From: Sphingomonas oligophenolica
Lineage (GTDB): Bacteria > Pseudomonadota > Alphaproteobacteria > Sphingomonadales > Sphingomonadaceae
DNA length: 64,000 nucleotides
Assembly (NCBI RefSeq): GCF_006438955.1
Contig: NZ_RCZK01000004.1
Location: 62,001 to 126,000 of the forward strand
Reading direction: 5' to 3'
Part shown: one piece after another, positions 26,785 to 36,787 of the stretch
How the letters are laid out: every line of letters starts with the position of its first letter
How positions within the stretch are numbered: the stretch's first letter is position 1
Program-made: the position numbers and the translations under genes
Notes under the pieces: model-generated
What the model saw: only the letters and a program-made list of their open reading frames with translations
Told to the model about the DNA's origin: nothing
Database searches by the model: none

Positions 26785-27795
26785 ATGACCGCGACCATCC
26801 ACCGCCTCTGCACGCCGCAGCCCAGCCTCGAGCCGATGCTCGGACTCGTGGCGGGCGATCTCAACGCGGTCAACGCGGTGATCCTCGACCGGATGCAGTC
26901 CGATATCCCGCTGATCCCCGAACTCGCCGGGCATCTGATCGCGGGCGGGGGCAAGCGCATGCGCCCGATGCTGACGCTCGCGAGCGCGCGGCTGATCGGC
27001 TATACGGGGACGCGCCACCACCGCCTCGCCGCCGCGGTCGAATTCATCCACACCGCGACATTGCTCCACGACGATGTCGTCGACGGCAGCGACCTGCGTC
27101 GCGGCAAGCGCACCGCCAACATCATCTGGGGCAACCCCGCGAGCGTCCTGGTCGGCGATTTCCTGTTCAGTCGCAGCTTCGAACTGATGGTCGAGGATGG
27201 CAGCCTCAAGGTGCTCAAGATCCTATCGAACGCCAGTGCGGTAATCGCGGAGGGCGAGGTCAACCAGCTCACCGCCGCGCGCCGCGTCGATCTGGGCGAG
27301 GATCGCTATCTCGACATCATCAACGCCAAGACCGCGGCGCTGTTCGCCGCGGCGTGCCGGATCAGCGCGGTGGTCGCCGAATGTCCCGAGGGCGAAGAGT
27401 CCGCGCTCGACGCCTATGGCCGCAACCTCGGCATCGCCTTCCAGCTCGTCGACGACGCGATCGACTATGTGTCCGACGCGGGGACGATGGGCAAGGACGC
27501 GGGCGACGATTTCCGCGAAGGCAAGATGACGCTTCCCGTCATCCTCGCCTATGCGCGCGGCGACGCCGACGACCGCACATTCTGGAAGGACGCGATCGAG
27601 GGCCGCCGCGACAGCGACGATGATTTCGCGCACGCGATCGACCTCGTCCGGCAAACCCGCGCGGTCGACGATACGCTCGCCCGCGCGCGCCACTACGGCC
27701 AGCGCGCGATCGATTCGATCGGTGGCTTCGCGGGCGGCAAGGCCAAGGACGCGATGGTCGAGGCGGTCGAGTTCGCGGTCGCGCGCGCCTACTGA
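26785..27795 (+). CDS. ispB: Long-chain polyprenyl (octaprenyl/decaprenyl) diphosphate synthase
   Basis: Builds the all-trans polyprenyl diphosphate for the ubiquinone side chain. From ATG 26785, which directly follows a GCGGAG site, the protein has 336 residues. Both Asp-rich motifs are intact: LLHDDVVDGSD (Asp96, 97, 100) and FQLVDDAIDYVSDAGTMGKDAGDDFREGKMTLPVI. GGGKRMRPML is the first-Arg region. The frame is open upstream, but that extension is basic and not family-like. Chain length cannot be told with confidence. The product would be used by UbiA (1895). Confidence 0.93.
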   Translation: MTATIHRLCTPQPSLEPMLGLVAGDLNAVNAVILDRMQSDIPLIPELAGHLIAGGGKRMRPMLTLASARLIGYTGTRHHRLAAAVEFIHTATLLHDDVVDGSDLRRGKRTANIIWGNPASVLVGDFLFSRSFELMVEDGSLKVLKILSNASAVIAEGEVNQLTAARRVDLGEDRYLDIINAKTAALFAAACRISAVVAECPEGEESALDAYGRNLGIAFQLVDDAIDYVSDAGTMGKDAGDDFREGKMTLPVILAYARGDADDRTFWKDAIEGRRDSDDDFAHAIDLVRQTRAVDDTLARARHYGQRAIDSIGGFAGGKAKDAMVEAVEFAVARAY

Positions 27796-27796
27796 C

Positions 27797-28153
27797 GTGA
27801 CGACGGCGACGTTGCGGCCCTATGTGATGCGCGTCGTCTTTTGGGCGGCGCTCGCCTTTGCGGTGACCATGGCGTTGTTACCGCATCCGCCGATCACGCT
27901 GTCGGATAACGATAAATTTCAGCATATGCTGGTGTTCGGCATGCTGACCATTCTCGCGGTCGCGGGTTACCCCGAGGCCGAGCTACTCCGCATCGGCGAG
28001 CGATTGTCGTTCCTCGGCGCGCTGATCGAAGTGCTCCAGTCGATTCCCAGCCTCCATCGCGACTGCGATATCCGCGACTGGGTCGCCGACACGCTCGTCA
28101 TCGTCGTGGTGCTGCTGGTGGTCGTCGCCTACCGCAAGCGCGTCGCGATCTAA
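27797..28153 (+). CDS. VanZ-like small membrane protein
   Basis: A 118-residue membrane protein starting at GTG 27797, one base after the ispB stop codon. It contains VFWAALAFAVTMALLPHPPI, SDNDKFQHMLVFGMLTILAV, then ALIEVLQSIPSLHRDCDIRDWVADTLVI. The D-K-hydrophobic-H, E-Q and D-W-x-A-D pattern is that of the VanZ family, whose biochemical role is unclear. It probably shares a transcript with ispB. Its stop codon overlaps the stop of the convergent zinc transporter gene (CTAA), so there is no intergenic space between them. Confidence 0.75.
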   Translation: MTTATLRPYVMRVVFWAALAFAVTMALLPHPPITLSDNDKFQHMLVFGMLTILAVAGYPEAELLRIGERLSFLGALIEVLQSIPSLHRDCDIRDWVADTLVIVVVLLVVVAYRKRVAI

Positions 28154-29070
28154 ACCCGCGCCGGGCTGGCGAGCGCGCAGTCGCGCGCTCCGGTCTCGAT
28201 CTGCAATGTCGCATGGCCGATCCCGAACCGGTCGTGGAGCATCGCGCTCGCCTCGCCGAGGAACCCGTCGCCGGGATGACCCGCGGGCATCACCAGATGC
28301 GCTGTCAGGACGGGTTCGGTCGTCGACATCGGCCAGATGTGAAGGTCGTGGCAGCGCTCGACCCCGGGCAGCGCGCCCAGCGCGTCGGTCACCGCGTCGA
28401 AATCGATTCCCCGCGGCACCGCGGCGAGCGCCATTTCCACCGTCTCGCGCAACAGGCTCCACGTCTGGACGAAAATCACCGCGACGATCACCAGGCTGAC
28501 GACGGGGTCGATCCACGCGATCCCGGTCGCCCAGATCGCGATGCCCGCGATCACCACCCCCACCGATACGATCGCGTCGGACAGCATGTGGAGGTAAGCG
28601 CCGCGGATGTTGATGTCGCCACGGCGTCCGCGCGCAAACATCCAGGCGGTCACCGCGTTGACCGCGATCCCGACGCCCGCGACCATCGAGACGGTCAGCC
28701 CCGCGACCGGGGGCGGATCGGCGAAGCGTTGCGCCGCCTCGAGCACAATCGCGCCCAGCGCGACGAGCAGCAGCAGCGCGTTGGTCAGCGCCGCGAGGAT
28801 CGACGATCCTTTGAGGCCATAGGTGAATCGCTTCGACGGCGGCGTCCGCGCCAGCGTCGCGCCGCCCCAGGCGACCGCGAGCCCGAGCACGTCGGACAGA
28901 TTGTGCCCCGCATCCGCCAGCAGCGCGACCGACCCGGTCCACAGCCCCGCGCCGCCCTCGGCCAGGACGTAGGCGATGTTGAGCGCGATCCCGATCGCGA
29001 ACGCGCGGCTGTAATTCGCGGGCGCGTCGCCGTGGCCGCCGTGGTCATGCCCGTGATGATGTCCGCTCAC
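28150..29070 (-). CDS. Cation diffusion facilitator (zinc/cobalt/cadmium exporter, CzcD/ZitB-like)
   Basis: A 306-residue inner-membrane proton/metal antiporter starting at GTG 29070. The N-terminus is His-rich (SGHHHGHDHGGHGD), likely metal-binding. Six membrane segments follow. The metal site in helix II reads LLADAGHNLSDVLGLAVAWGG and the helix V equivalent is YLHMLSDAIVSVGVVIAG, each with the HxxxD pattern. The cytoplasmic C-terminal domain contains CHDLHIWPMSTTEPVLTAHL. It is expected to export zinc or related divalent cations. Confidence 0.93.
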   Translation of the reverse strand: MSGHHHGHDHGGHGDAPANYSRAFAIGIALNIAYVLAEGGAGLWTGSVALLADAGHNLSDVLGLAVAWGGATLARTPPSKRFTYGLKGSSILAALTNALLLLVALGAIVLEAAQRFADPPPVAGLTVSMVAGVGIAVNAVTAWMFARGRRGDINIRGAYLHMLSDAIVSVGVVIAGIAIWATGIAWIDPVVSLVIVAVIFVQTWSLLRETVEMALAAVPRGIDFDAVTDALGALPGVERCHDLHIWPMSTTEPVLTAHLVMPAGHPGDGFLGEASAMLHDRFGIGHATLQIETGARDCALASPARV

Positions 29071-29172
29071 GCAACCTCCAGCGCCGAATCCGCGACGCCT
29101 ATCATCCGTACCCCGGGTGATACTAGGACATGATGCGTGGCGGAAAGCGGTGTCCGCAATGTCCCCGCCGGA

Positions 29173-30654
29173 TCAGATCAGTGCGCCCTGTGCGCCGGGC
29201 TGGTGCGATTCACGCGTTTCGACGCGCGCCGCGCGCCGGTTGGGGCTGACCAGCGGGGGCAGCCGGGGGTGATGGCCGTCGAACAGCGCTTCGAGCGTGA
29301 AGCATTGCAGCGCGGGGAAGCGCCCGAACTCGGTCTGGATCAGCGCGTGGCTGTTCGCCTCCTCGGTCATGCCGCGGGTCGGATCGGCGGCGCAGACGAA
29401 CAGCCCCATCTTGTGGCCATCACGCGCCATGACCCGGCCCAGGTCGCGGACCATCGCGGGATTCACATGCGCGCCGGCCTTGACCGAGATGACCCCGGTT
29501 TCGGTCTTCCCGCCCGCTGCGACATAATAGAAATAGCCGTCGACGCCGCGGTCGCCGCCCTTCTTGCCCCCCATCCACGGCCATCCGCCCGGCTTCAACG
29601 TGATCCACGCCTGGAACTGGTGCGGGTTGTCCGCAGCGAGGCGTTGCGCCGAGGCAAGGTCGCGGGGCACGCCAATCGTGTCGAATCGCACGGCGTCGCC
29701 ATAGCCCTCGCGCAAGCGTTTTTCGATCAGCCCGACCGCGAGGTGCGTGATGTCGATCCCGATCCAGCGCCGCCCCAATTTCTGCGCGGCGTCGACCGCG
29801 GTGCCGCAGCCGCAGAACGGGTCGAGCACGATGTCGCCGGGGTTGGACGAGGCCGCAACGATGCGTTCGAGCAGCGCGACGGGCTTCTGCGTGGGATAGC
29901 CGAGCCGTTCCTTGGCGTTTGGATTGAGGATGGAGATGTCCCACCAATCGGGCATCGCGCTCTTGGCGTCCTCGCCGTCCTGACTGCTCGCGTGGCGGAC
30001 CCCGTCCGCATCGAACACCGCGTGCTGTTTGTGCCCCTTCCATCGCTTCATCGTGCCTGCAGAGGGCGCGACAAATTGGGTGTTGAACACCTGTTGCGAT
30101 TGCTCCTTCGAATAGAAGAACAAGGTGTCGTGATTGCGGACGAACTGCCCCTGCGTGATGCTCCATTTGCGGTAGCACCAGATGATCTCGTTACGGAAAT
30201 TCTCCAGCCCGAACACCGCGTCGAGCACCAGTTTCAGGTAATGGCTCGCGGTGGGGTCGCAGTGGAGGTACAGGCTGCCGGTTGGCTTGAGCACCCGGCG
30301 CAATTCGATCAGCCGCACCGCCATCATCGCGAGATACGCCATCATCGCATTTTCGCCGATCGCGGAGCGCATCGCCTGCATCAGCGCGTGGAGTGCGTGG
30401 TTGCCACTTTCGGTAATGTCCATCAGCGCCGATGCCGCGGCGGGTCCCCAGACCCAGGTATCGTCGAACGCCTCGATGCTGGCATCCGCGCCCGCACCGT
30501 CGGGGGACTTGAACAGGATGTTGTAGCTGGCGTTCGAATTGAATGGGGGGTCGAGATAGATGAGGTCAACGCTCTCGTCGGCGACGTGCGTGCGCAACAC
30601 GTCGAGATTGTCGCCATAATAGAGTCGGTTGGCGTCGGCCATGAATGCCATCAT
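29173..30654 (-). CDS. DNA methyltransferase (beta-type N4/N6) fused to an Mrr-like nuclease domain
   Basis: A 493-residue amino-methyltransferase. Motif IV is LIYLDPPFNSNASYN (Asp35-Phe38), and the SAM motif comes later, DIVLDPFCGCGTAVDAA (about 275-290), which is the beta-class order of type III Mod proteins. NEIIWCYRKWS and LGYPTQKPVALLERI lie between them. After residue 360 a further domain reads GGDRGVDGYFYY and ETGVISVKAGAHVNPAMVRDL, with a D...SxK arrangement like the Mrr_cat restriction fold. No separate restriction gene adjoins it. ATG 30642 (MADANRLYYGD) is an equally good start. Target sequence unknown. Confidence 0.88.
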   Translation of the reverse strand: MMAFMADANRLYYGDNLDVLRTHVADESVDLIYLDPPFNSNASYNILFKSPDGAGADASIEAFDDTWVWGPAAASALMDITESGNHALHALMQAMRSAIGENAMMAYLAMMAVRLIELRRVLKPTGSLYLHCDPTASHYLKLVLDAVFGLENFRNEIIWCYRKWSITQGQFVRNHDTLFFYSKEQSQQVFNTQFVAPSAGTMKRWKGHKQHAVFDADGVRHASSQDGEDAKSAMPDWWDISILNPNAKERLGYPTQKPVALLERIVAASSNPGDIVLDPFCGCGTAVDAAQKLGRRWIGIDITHLAVGLIEKRLREGYGDAVRFDTIGVPRDLASAQRLAADNPHQFQAWITLKPGGWPWMGGKKGGDRGVDGYFYYVAAGGKTETGVISVKAGAHVNPAMVRDLGRVMARDGHKMGLFVCAADPTRGMTEEANSHALIQTEFGRFPALQCFTLEALFDGHHPRLPPLVSPNRRAARVETRESHQPGAQGALI

Positions 30655-30723
30655 GCCAACCCGGACCGCGCCGACCAGCGCAACTGACTCCGAATTTACC
30701 GCCGCTTTGGCGGCATTCGCGGT

Positions 30724-31077
30724 CTAGCGCTTGCCGCTTGGTGGGAAAAACCACGCCATCGCGGCGTCGATCGTCTGACTGACCGCGGCGACGATCTTGT
30801 CTGGATCGAGCGGTGGGGCAGGGTGGGGCGTACCGTCGATCGCGGCGTCCTTGATCGGCGGCGTGGGCGATGTGGGCGCGTCGGCCGGGGTGGCGCGGGT
30901 CTCGCCCCGTTTTTTCAGCGCCACACTCAACCCGGCGGCGGCCATGCTGAGGCCCATCGCGATCGTCTGGCGGCCGTGCGGGGAGTCCGCCAGTTCGAGC
31001 AACTCGTTACCGCGCTTGCGCAGTTTCTTGTTGAGCTTCACGCCCGCGATACGCTTGGGGATCTTGGTCTTGGTCAT
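30724..31077 (-). CDS. Hypothetical protein (117 aa)
   Basis: From ATG 31077 the frame reads MTKTKIPKRIAGVKLNKKLR, then a hydrophobic stretch (QTIAMGLSMAAAGLSVALKK), a Pro/Thr-rich linker, and a C-terminal helix ending IDAAMAWFFPPSGKR. The first 20 residues are strongly basic. I recognise similar short proteins in sphingomonads but not a function. It could be membrane-associated or DNA-associated. It lies between the methyltransferase and the PilZ gene, all on the minus strand; gaps of 62-69 bp on each side leave room for separate promoters. Confidence 0.6.
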   Translation of the reverse strand: MTKTKIPKRIAGVKLNKKLRKRGNELLELADSPHGRQTIAMGLSMAAAGLSVALKKRGETRATPADAPTSPTPPIKDAAIDGTPHPAPPLDPDKIVAAVSQTIDAAMAWFFPPSGKR

Positions 31078-31139
31078 CGGGCCCGCCTCAAAGTGTATCG
31101 GCAATATAATACACGCAGGGCAACGCGCAATGGCGTCGA

Positions 31140-31493
31140 TCAGACGAGGCGCAACGTCAGCGAGCGGACCAGCGCGGTGTCGAGCGGCGCGTCGAACCGG
31201 CAGCCGATCATCCCGCCATCCGACCATATGACGGTGGCCGCCACCGCAGGCTTCCCGACGAAGCGCAACCACACGCGTTCTTCCGCGACATGATCGCCGG
31301 TCGATCCGAGGCGGCAGCCGTAGATCGAGATGTTTTCCAGCGACGCGTCGAGCGCCAGCGCGCCGTGGCTGCGGACGCTCGCGCGCTTCACGCCGACTTG
31401 GTAGCGTGGTTCGCTGCGGTGTTCGGCGGTGGCGGGTTCCGCCGCCCTGAACCGCGCCGTCCTGAACCGGGTTGCCGTCGACGCCATCATCAT
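31140..31493 (-). CDS. PilZ-domain protein (putative c-di-GMP binding)
   Basis: A 117-residue protein with a single PilZ domain. The c-di-GMP motif RxxxR is present as RSEPR near residue 26. The second part, (D/N)xSxxG, is NISIYGC in ALDASLENISIYGCRLGS. The beta-barrel continues with WLRFVGKPAVAATVIWSDGGMIGCRFDAPL. PilZ proteins couple c-di-GMP levels to motility or polysaccharide output. No cyclase or phosphodiesterase gene is nearby, so the partner is unknown. Confidence 0.85.
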   Translation of the reverse strand: MMMASTATRFRTARFRAAEPATAEHRSEPRYQVGVKRASVRSHGALALDASLENISIYGCRLGSTGDHVAEERVWLRFVGKPAVAATVIWSDGGMIGCRFDAPLDTALVRSLTLRLV

Positions 31494-31556
31494 TCCCCCT
31501 GTCTTGGGGATGATGATGCGCGGGGTAGCGTCAACAACCGCTTAACGCGTCGGTGC

Positions 31557-32015
31557 TCAGGCGATCCGGTGCCAGACCTGCGATTTGCAGATGAACCCGT
31601 GGATCAGGCAGCCCGAGATCGTCAGCGTTTCCGGCGATACCTGCTTGATCCGCGACGAGAAACTACGCCCCATGTCGGGAATGTACACCGTCCCGCTCCA
31701 ATTGCCCTGGCCCGTCCGGTGATAGTCGGAGAGCAATTGGGTGCCGATCAACGTCGCGACGCCCGCCGCGCGCGCATCGGCCCTTGCCTTGTCGCTCGCC
31801 CACACGATCGCACCGCACAGTGCGCCGCCGTTGCGGCATGGCGCGGTCTCGACCGTCAGCGTCCCCTTGGGGTTGCGCCAAGTGCCGAACACCGGATCGG
31901 CCGCTATATTCGCAGCCCCCGTCTTCGCTGCGATACTCGACCCCGCCACCGTCCCGGCGACGAGCATCGCGATTCCGATCCCCCATCCACGCATCGTATC
32001 GATCGTCCCCGTCAT
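31557..32015 (-). CDS. DUF2147-family exported protein
   Basis: A 152-residue exported protein. The N-terminal signal is RGWGIGIAMLVAGTVAGSSI, and ATG 31994 is an alternative start closer to it. The mature part, DPVFGTWRNPKGTLTVETAPC...ALCGAIVWASD, RTGQGNWSGTVYIPDMGRSFSSRIKQVSPETLTISGC and ICKSQVWHR, matches the DUF2147 family. Its calycin-like barrel is found in many Gram-negative bacteria with no established function. It is divergent from uvrA. Confidence 0.85.
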   Translation of the reverse strand: MTGTIDTMRGWGIGIAMLVAGTVAGSSIAAKTGAANIAADPVFGTWRNPKGTLTVETAPCRNGGALCGAIVWASDKARADARAAGVATLIGTQLLSDYHRTGQGNWSGTVYIPDMGRSFSSRIKQVSPETLTISGCLIHGFICKSQVWHRIA

Positions 32016-32181
32016 CACCCCTCAGCCGTGGGCGCGACGCGCTCCATCGCGACGAACGATCGCGAGCGCAACCCCGGCACGTGAAGTCGGCGCTGCGCTC
32101 TGCGCGAACCGACCCAAACCTTGCCCTCGGCGCGCGGCAACCCATTTCGGGGAGGATCGCGCAGCGCGGGTTGCGGCGCAA

Positions 32182-32196
32182 GAACAAATCTGGAAC
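32182..32196. promoter_or_regulatory. LexA (SOS) box upstream of uvrA
   Basis: GAAC-AAATCTG-GAAC is an exact GAAC-N7-GAAC direct repeat, the reverse complement of the alphaproteobacterial LexA site GTTC-N7-GTTC. It ends 11 bp before the uvrA ATG, so bound LexA would block transcription or initiation. Confidence 0.75.
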
Positions 32197-32207
32197 ACGT
32201 CACTCTT

Positions 32208-35111
32208 ATGGCTCTCACCACGATCTCCGTGCGCGGCGCGCGCGAGCACAATCTCAAGGACGTCGATATCGACATCCCCCGCGACACGCTGACGGTGATC
32301 ACCGGGCTGTCGGGGAGCGGCAAGTCGAGCCTCGCTTTCGACACCATCTATGCCGAGGGCCAGCGCCGGTACGTCGAATCGCTGTCGGCCTATGCGCGCC
32401 AGTTCCTCGAACTGATGCAGAAGCCCGACGTCGATCACATCGAGGGGCTGAGCCCCGCGATTTCGATCGAGCAGAAGACCACCAGCCGCAACCCGCGCTC
32501 GACGGTCGCGACCGTGACCGAAATCTACGATTACATGCGCTTGCTCTGGGCGCGGGTCGGCATTCCGTACAGCCCCGCCACAGGCGAACCGATCGCCGCG
32601 CAGACCGTCAGCCAGATGGTCGACCGCGTCCTCGCGCTGCCAGAGGGGACGCGCGCCTATCTGCTCGCTCCCGTCGTGCGCGGGCGCAAGGGCGAATACC
32701 GCAAGGAGATGCTCGAATGGCAGAAGGTGGGCTTCACCCGCGTCCGCATCGACGGCGAGATTTACGAGATCGACGAGGCCCCAGCGCTCGACAAGAAGTA
32801 CAAGCACGACATCGAGGTCGTGGTCGACCGCCTCGTCATCGGCGGCGACATCGCGACCCGGCTCGCCGAAAGCTTCGAAACCGCGCTGAAACTCGCCGAT
32901 GGTCTCGCCTATATCGACCCCGCCGATCCGGTCGAGGTCCACACCCCGAAGCAGGAAATCCTCGGCGACCACGCGCCCGCGGGCCGGATCGTGTTCAGCG
33001 AGAAATTCGCTTGTCCCGTGTCGGGCTTCACGATCAGCGAGATCGAACCCCGCCTCTTCAGCTTCAACGCCCCCCAGGGCGCGTGCCCCGCGTGCGACGG
33101 CCTCGGCGAGAAGCAGTTGTTCGACGAGGATCTCGTCGTCCCCAACCACGCGCTCAGCATCAAGAAGGGCGCGGTCGTCCCCTGGGCGAAGTCCAACCCA
33201 CCGTCGCCCTATTACATGCAGGTCCTCGGCTCCCTCGCGCGCGAATATGCCTTCGCGCTCGACACCCCCTGGGCCGAGCTGCCCGAGGAGGTCCGCAGCG
33301 TCATCCTCCACGGCAGCAAGGGCAAGCCCGTCACCCTCACCTTCATCGACGGCCGCAAGAAATACGACGTCAAGAAGCCGTTCGAGGGCGTCATCGGCAA
33401 CCTCAACCGCCGCCTGCTCCAGACCGAGAGCGCGTGGATGCGCGAGGAGCTCAGCAAGTACCAGTCCGCCGCCCCGTGCGAAGTCTGCCACGGCGCCCGC
33501 CTCAAACCCGAAGCGCTCGCGGTCAAGATCGGGATGCAGGACATCAGCTACGCGACGCATCTCTCGGTGGTCGACGCGCTCGCCTTCTTCACCGCGATGC
33601 CCGCTAAGCTCGGCGACCAGCAGAACGCGATCGCCGAACGCATCCTCAAGGAAATCGTCGAGCGGTTGGGCTTCCTCAACAACGTCGGGCTCGATTACCT
33701 CAACCTCGACCGCACCAGCGGCACGCTCAGCGGCGGTGAGAGCCAGCGCATCCGCCTCGCCAGCCAGATCGGCTCGGGCCTCAGCGGCGTGCTCTACGTC
33801 CTCGACGAGCCCAGCATCGGGCTGCATCAGCGCGACAACGACATGTTGCTCAAAACGCTGCGCCGCCTCCGCGATCTCGGCAACACCGTCCTCGTCGTCG
33901 AGCATGACGAGGACGCGATCCGCACCGCCGACTATATCATCGACATGGGCCCCGGCGCGGGCGTCCGCGGCGGCGCGGTCGTCGCCAAGGGCACGCTGAA
34001 ACAGATCCTCAAGGCCACGGGCAGCATCACCGCCGATTACCTAAACGGCACCCGCGCGGTCCCGCTCCCCGACCAGCGCCGCAAGGGCAACGGCAAGAAA
34101 TTGACCGTCCACAATGCCACCGCGAACAACCTCAACGGCGTCACCGCGAGCATCCCGCTCGGCACCTTCACCTGCGTCACCGGCGTCTCGGGCAGCGGCA
34201 AGTCGAGCTTCACGATCGACACGCTCTACGCCGCCGCCGCGCGCGAGCTGAACGGCGCGCGCATCGTCCAGGGCAAGCACGACAAGATCACCGGCCTCCA
34301 ATATCTCGACAAGGTCATCGACATCGACCAGTCGCCGATCGGCCGCACCCCGCGCAGCAACCCCGCGACCTACACCGGCAGCTTCACCCAGATCCGCGAC
34401 TGGTTCGCGGGCCTCCCCGAAAGCCAGGCGCGCGGCTACAAGCCCGGCCGCTTCAGCTTCAACGTCAAGGGCGGCCGCTGCGAGGCGTGCCAGGGCGACG
34501 GCGTGCTCAAGATCGAGATGCACTTCCTCCCCGACGTCTATGTGACCTGCGACGTCTGCCACGGCGCGCGCTACAACCGCGAGACGCTCGAGGTGAAGTT
34601 CAAGGGCCACAGCATCGCCGACGTGCTCGACATGACGGTCGAGGACGCGGCGGAATTCTTCAAGGCGGTCCCCCCGATCCGCGACAAGATGGCGATGCTG
34701 GTCGAGGTGGGCCTCGGCTACGTCAAGGTCGGCCAGCAGGCGACGACGCTCTCGGGCGGCGAGGCGCAGCGCGTCAAGCTCGCCAAGGAACTCAGCCGCA
34801 GAGCCACCGGCAACACGCTCTACATCCTCGACGAACCGACCACCGGGCTGCATTTCGAGGACGTCCGCAAACTCCTCGAAGTCCTCCACGCGCTCGTCGA
34901 GCAGGGCAATACGGTTGTCGTCATCGAGCACAACCTGGATGTGATCAAGACGGCGGACTGGGTGCTCGACCTCGGCCCGGAGGGCGGCGTCAAGGGCGGC
35001 GAGATCGTCGCCGAGGGGACGCCGGAGACGGTCGCGAAGGCGAAGGGGAGCTTTACGGGGCGGTATCTGGCGCCGTTGTTGGTGAAGCGGGTGGCGGAGG
35101 CGGCGGAGTAA
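32208..35111 (+). CDS. uvrA: UvrABC excinuclease subunit A
   Basis: The damage-sensing ATPase of nucleotide excision repair. From ATG 32208 the protein has 967 residues. The first ABC module has [16 protein letters not shown] near residue 33 and signature [37 protein letters not shown]. The second has [18 protein letters not shown] and [18 protein letters not shown] with [15 protein letters not shown]. Zinc modules are visible as [10 protein letters not shown]...CPACDGLG and [29 protein letters not shown]. The start was chosen because the upstream extension is unrelated to UvrA and crosses the LexA box. It converges with the island helicase, 5 bp away. Confidence 0.97.
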   Translation: MALTTISVRGAREHNLKDVDIDIPRDTLTVITGLSGSGKSSLAFDTIYAEGQRRYVESLSAYARQFLELMQKPDVDHIEGLSPAISIEQKTTSRNPRSTVATVTEIYDYMRLLWARVGIPYSPATGEPIAAQTVSQMVDRVLALPEGTRAYLLAPVVRGRKGEYRKEMLEWQKVGFTRVRIDGEIYEIDEAPALDKKYKHDIEVVVDRLVIGGDIATRLAESFETALKLADGLAYIDPADPVEVHTPKQEILGDHAPAGRIVFSEKFACPVSGFTISEIEPRLFSFNAPQGACPACDGLGEKQLFDEDLVVPNHALSIKKGAVVPWAKSNPPSPYYMQVLGSLAREYAFALDTPWAELPEEVRSVILHGSKGKPVTLTFIDGRKKYDVKKPFEGVIGNLNRRLLQTESAWMREELSKYQSAAPCEVCHGARLKPEALAVKIGMQDISYATHLSVVDALAFFTAMPAKLGDQQNAIAERILKEIVERLGFLNNVGLDYLNLDRTSGTLSGGESQRIRLASQIGSGLSGVLYVLDEPSIGLHQRDNDMLLKTLRRLRDLGNTVLVVEHDEDAIRTADYIIDMGPGAGVRGGAVVAKGTLKQILKATGSITADYLNGTRAVPLPDQRRKGNGKKLTVHNATANNLNGVTASIPLGTFTCVTGVSGSGKSSFTIDTLYAAAARELNGARIVQGKHDKITGLQYLDKVIDIDQSPIGRTPRSNPATYTGSFTQIRDWFAGLPESQARGYKPGRFSFNVKGGRCEACQGDGVLKIEMHFLPDVYVTCDVCHGARYNRETLEVKFKGHSIADVLDMTVEDAAEFFKAVPPIRDKMAMLVEVGLGYVKVGQQATTLSGGEAQRVKLAKELSRRATGNTLYILDEPTTGLHFEDVRKLLEVLHALVEQGNTVVVIEHNLDVIKTADWVLDLGPEGGVKGGEIVAEGTPETVAKAKGSFTGRYLAPLLVKRVAEAAE

Positions 35112-35116
35112 ATCAG

Positions 35117-36787
35117 CTATTCATCTAGCTTCATTATTTTACGAAGCCGTCCATAAGACTCCTCTGGCAACTGTTTAAGAGCCCGGATGATTACATCGTC
35201 GCCGCTCGCGAGGACGTCCCTTAGTATCTGCTTCTTATTATTCTCAGCGTCTCTGACCTCATCTTCCTCGAGGTCCATTCCTCGAACGATGGCACCCATG
35301 CGAAGTGCTTCGTTTAGCGTAATATCGTAACTCGTCTTTAAGTTCGTTCCACAGTGATCGCATTTCGGCGCGCCCGCTCGATTAAGTCCTCCGCAATCCG
35401 GGCAAGCGACGTATCGATGTTTCCGCTTTGGAAACCCGGCACCGCACGATACGCACTCGACAGCAGATTTATCATTTTCGCTTCCGCATGTGCCACATAT
35501 TTTTGTATCGTTGTTTATCTCTGGTCTCACGCCAGCCAAGGCCATTTCACGCTCTACACGCCGCGCATATTCTTCAAATACCCCGAGGGTTGGCATGACT
35601 ACGTAAGCCCTAGAATAGTCGTCAGGTCCAAGCGTCCTAACTACCCGTCCCATCGCCTGCCTGAATGCTAACTCGGTCTTTGCGTTAGGCAAGTAGATCA
35701 GTAGTCGAAGCCGCTTGATATCCACACCTTCTGAAATCATCGCAACGGAAACGATCCACCGTTTGTTCGAGTTTTTGAAAGCAGCGATTCTGGCTTCGGC
35801 ATTTGGCATTTGGCTGTGCACGAGTATCGGCTTTTCGCCGTCTAGCTTTTCTAAAAGCTCAGCCATGTACTGGGCGACGCCAATTGACGGCGCAATGACA
35901 AGTCCACCGGCATGCGGTACAGTTTCCCGAAGGTCGTCGAGTTTTGCGATGCCCCATTCAAGCATTGTACCCTGATATGAATCGGCATCGGGGGTTGTCA
36001 TGTCGTCTAGATATTTCGGCGTACAAACCAGGCGATAATAGTCTAGCGCCTTTTGGAGTCCCGATACCCGCTTCAGCGAGGGATCCAGATCCGTGGCAAC
36101 CGTTCCAGAAACCGCTACCGCTTCCGTATCCGATAGTTTTACCGAAAAGCGACCCTCATGACGGTGAAATGTTATAGGACGGCAATAGTTTAATTCTACT
36201 GCTTCCCCATATCCTAGATTATATGTTCCCGCTTCCGGATGATCTATTCGCCCGTCATCGTCGAACGCAAACCAGATCGTCTCCTTGCCGTCGGAACGGA
36301 TTGGCGTACCAGTCAGAACCAAAACGAATTTTGCCTCATGAAACGCATCATTAGCTTTTGACCCCCATGCCGCTTCCACGGCAGCATGGTGATGCTCATC
36401 GCAGATAACTAAGGTATTCGCCTGCCTACAAACTGCCTGAAACGCTTCCTGCAAGCTTTGAATGGCTGCCCATGTTGCGCACAAGTCCATACCGAAATCA
36501 GTGACGTCGCCATCAGCGCCAGTTACTTTTGTCATATGACGCCCAGTCACGAACTTATACTCCTCACCCCATTGCCGGACGACTTCTGAACGCGGCGCGA
36601 TTACAATCACACGTTTGATTTGGCCTTGCTCTATTAATCGCTTGGCAATTACGGATGCACATATCGTCTTTCCAGCACCCGGCGCGGCATTGATCAGAAA
36701 ATGGCGGTCAGTTTTGTCCTCCACTAACCATTTAAGTGCTTTCGTTGTGGCCTCACTCTGCCACGCTCTCAACATGATTTCACTCAT
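35117..36787 (-). CDS. DEAD/DEAH-box (SF2) helicase with two C-terminal zinc ribbons
   Basis: A 556-residue superfamily 2 helicase. Walker A is NAAPGAGKTICAS near residue 35, motif II is VICDEHHHAAVEAAWG, motif III LVLTGTPIRSDG, motif V-like SVAMISEGVDIKRLRLLIYL and motif VI FRQAMGRVVRTLG. Two four-cysteine zinc ribbons follow: CGTCGSENDKSAVECVSCG and CPDCGGLNRAGAPKCDHCG. The closest general type is the phage or mobile-element helicase. Base composition is clearly AT-richer than the flanking uvrA. The ATG at 36787 lies inside the end of the HNH gene (ATGAGTGA overlap), so the two are coupled. GTG 36796 is an alternative start. Confidence 0.85.
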   Translation of the reverse strand: MSEIMLRAWQSEATTKALKWLVEDKTDRHFLINAAPGAGKTICASVIAKRLIEQGQIKRVIVIAPRSEVVRQWGEEYKFVTGRHMTKVTGADGDVTDFGMDLCATWAAIQSLQEAFQAVCRQANTLVICDEHHHAAVEAAWGSKANDAFHEAKFVLVLTGTPIRSDGKETIWFAFDDDGRIDHPEAGTYNLGYGEAVELNYCRPITFHRHEGRFSVKLSDTEAVAVSGTVATDLDPSLKRVSGLQKALDYYRLVCTPKYLDDMTTPDADSYQGTMLEWGIAKLDDLRETVPHAGGLVIAPSIGVAQYMAELLEKLDGEKPILVHSQMPNAEARIAAFKNSNKRWIVSVAMISEGVDIKRLRLLIYLPNAKTELAFRQAMGRVVRTLGPDDYSRAYVVMPTLGVFEEYARRVEREMALAGVRPEINNDTKICGTCGSENDKSAVECVSCGAGFPKRKHRYVACPDCGGLNRAGAPKCDHCGTNLKTSYDITLNEALRMGAIVRGMDLEEDEVRDAENNKKQILRDVLASGDDVIIRALKQLPEESYGRLRKIMKLDE

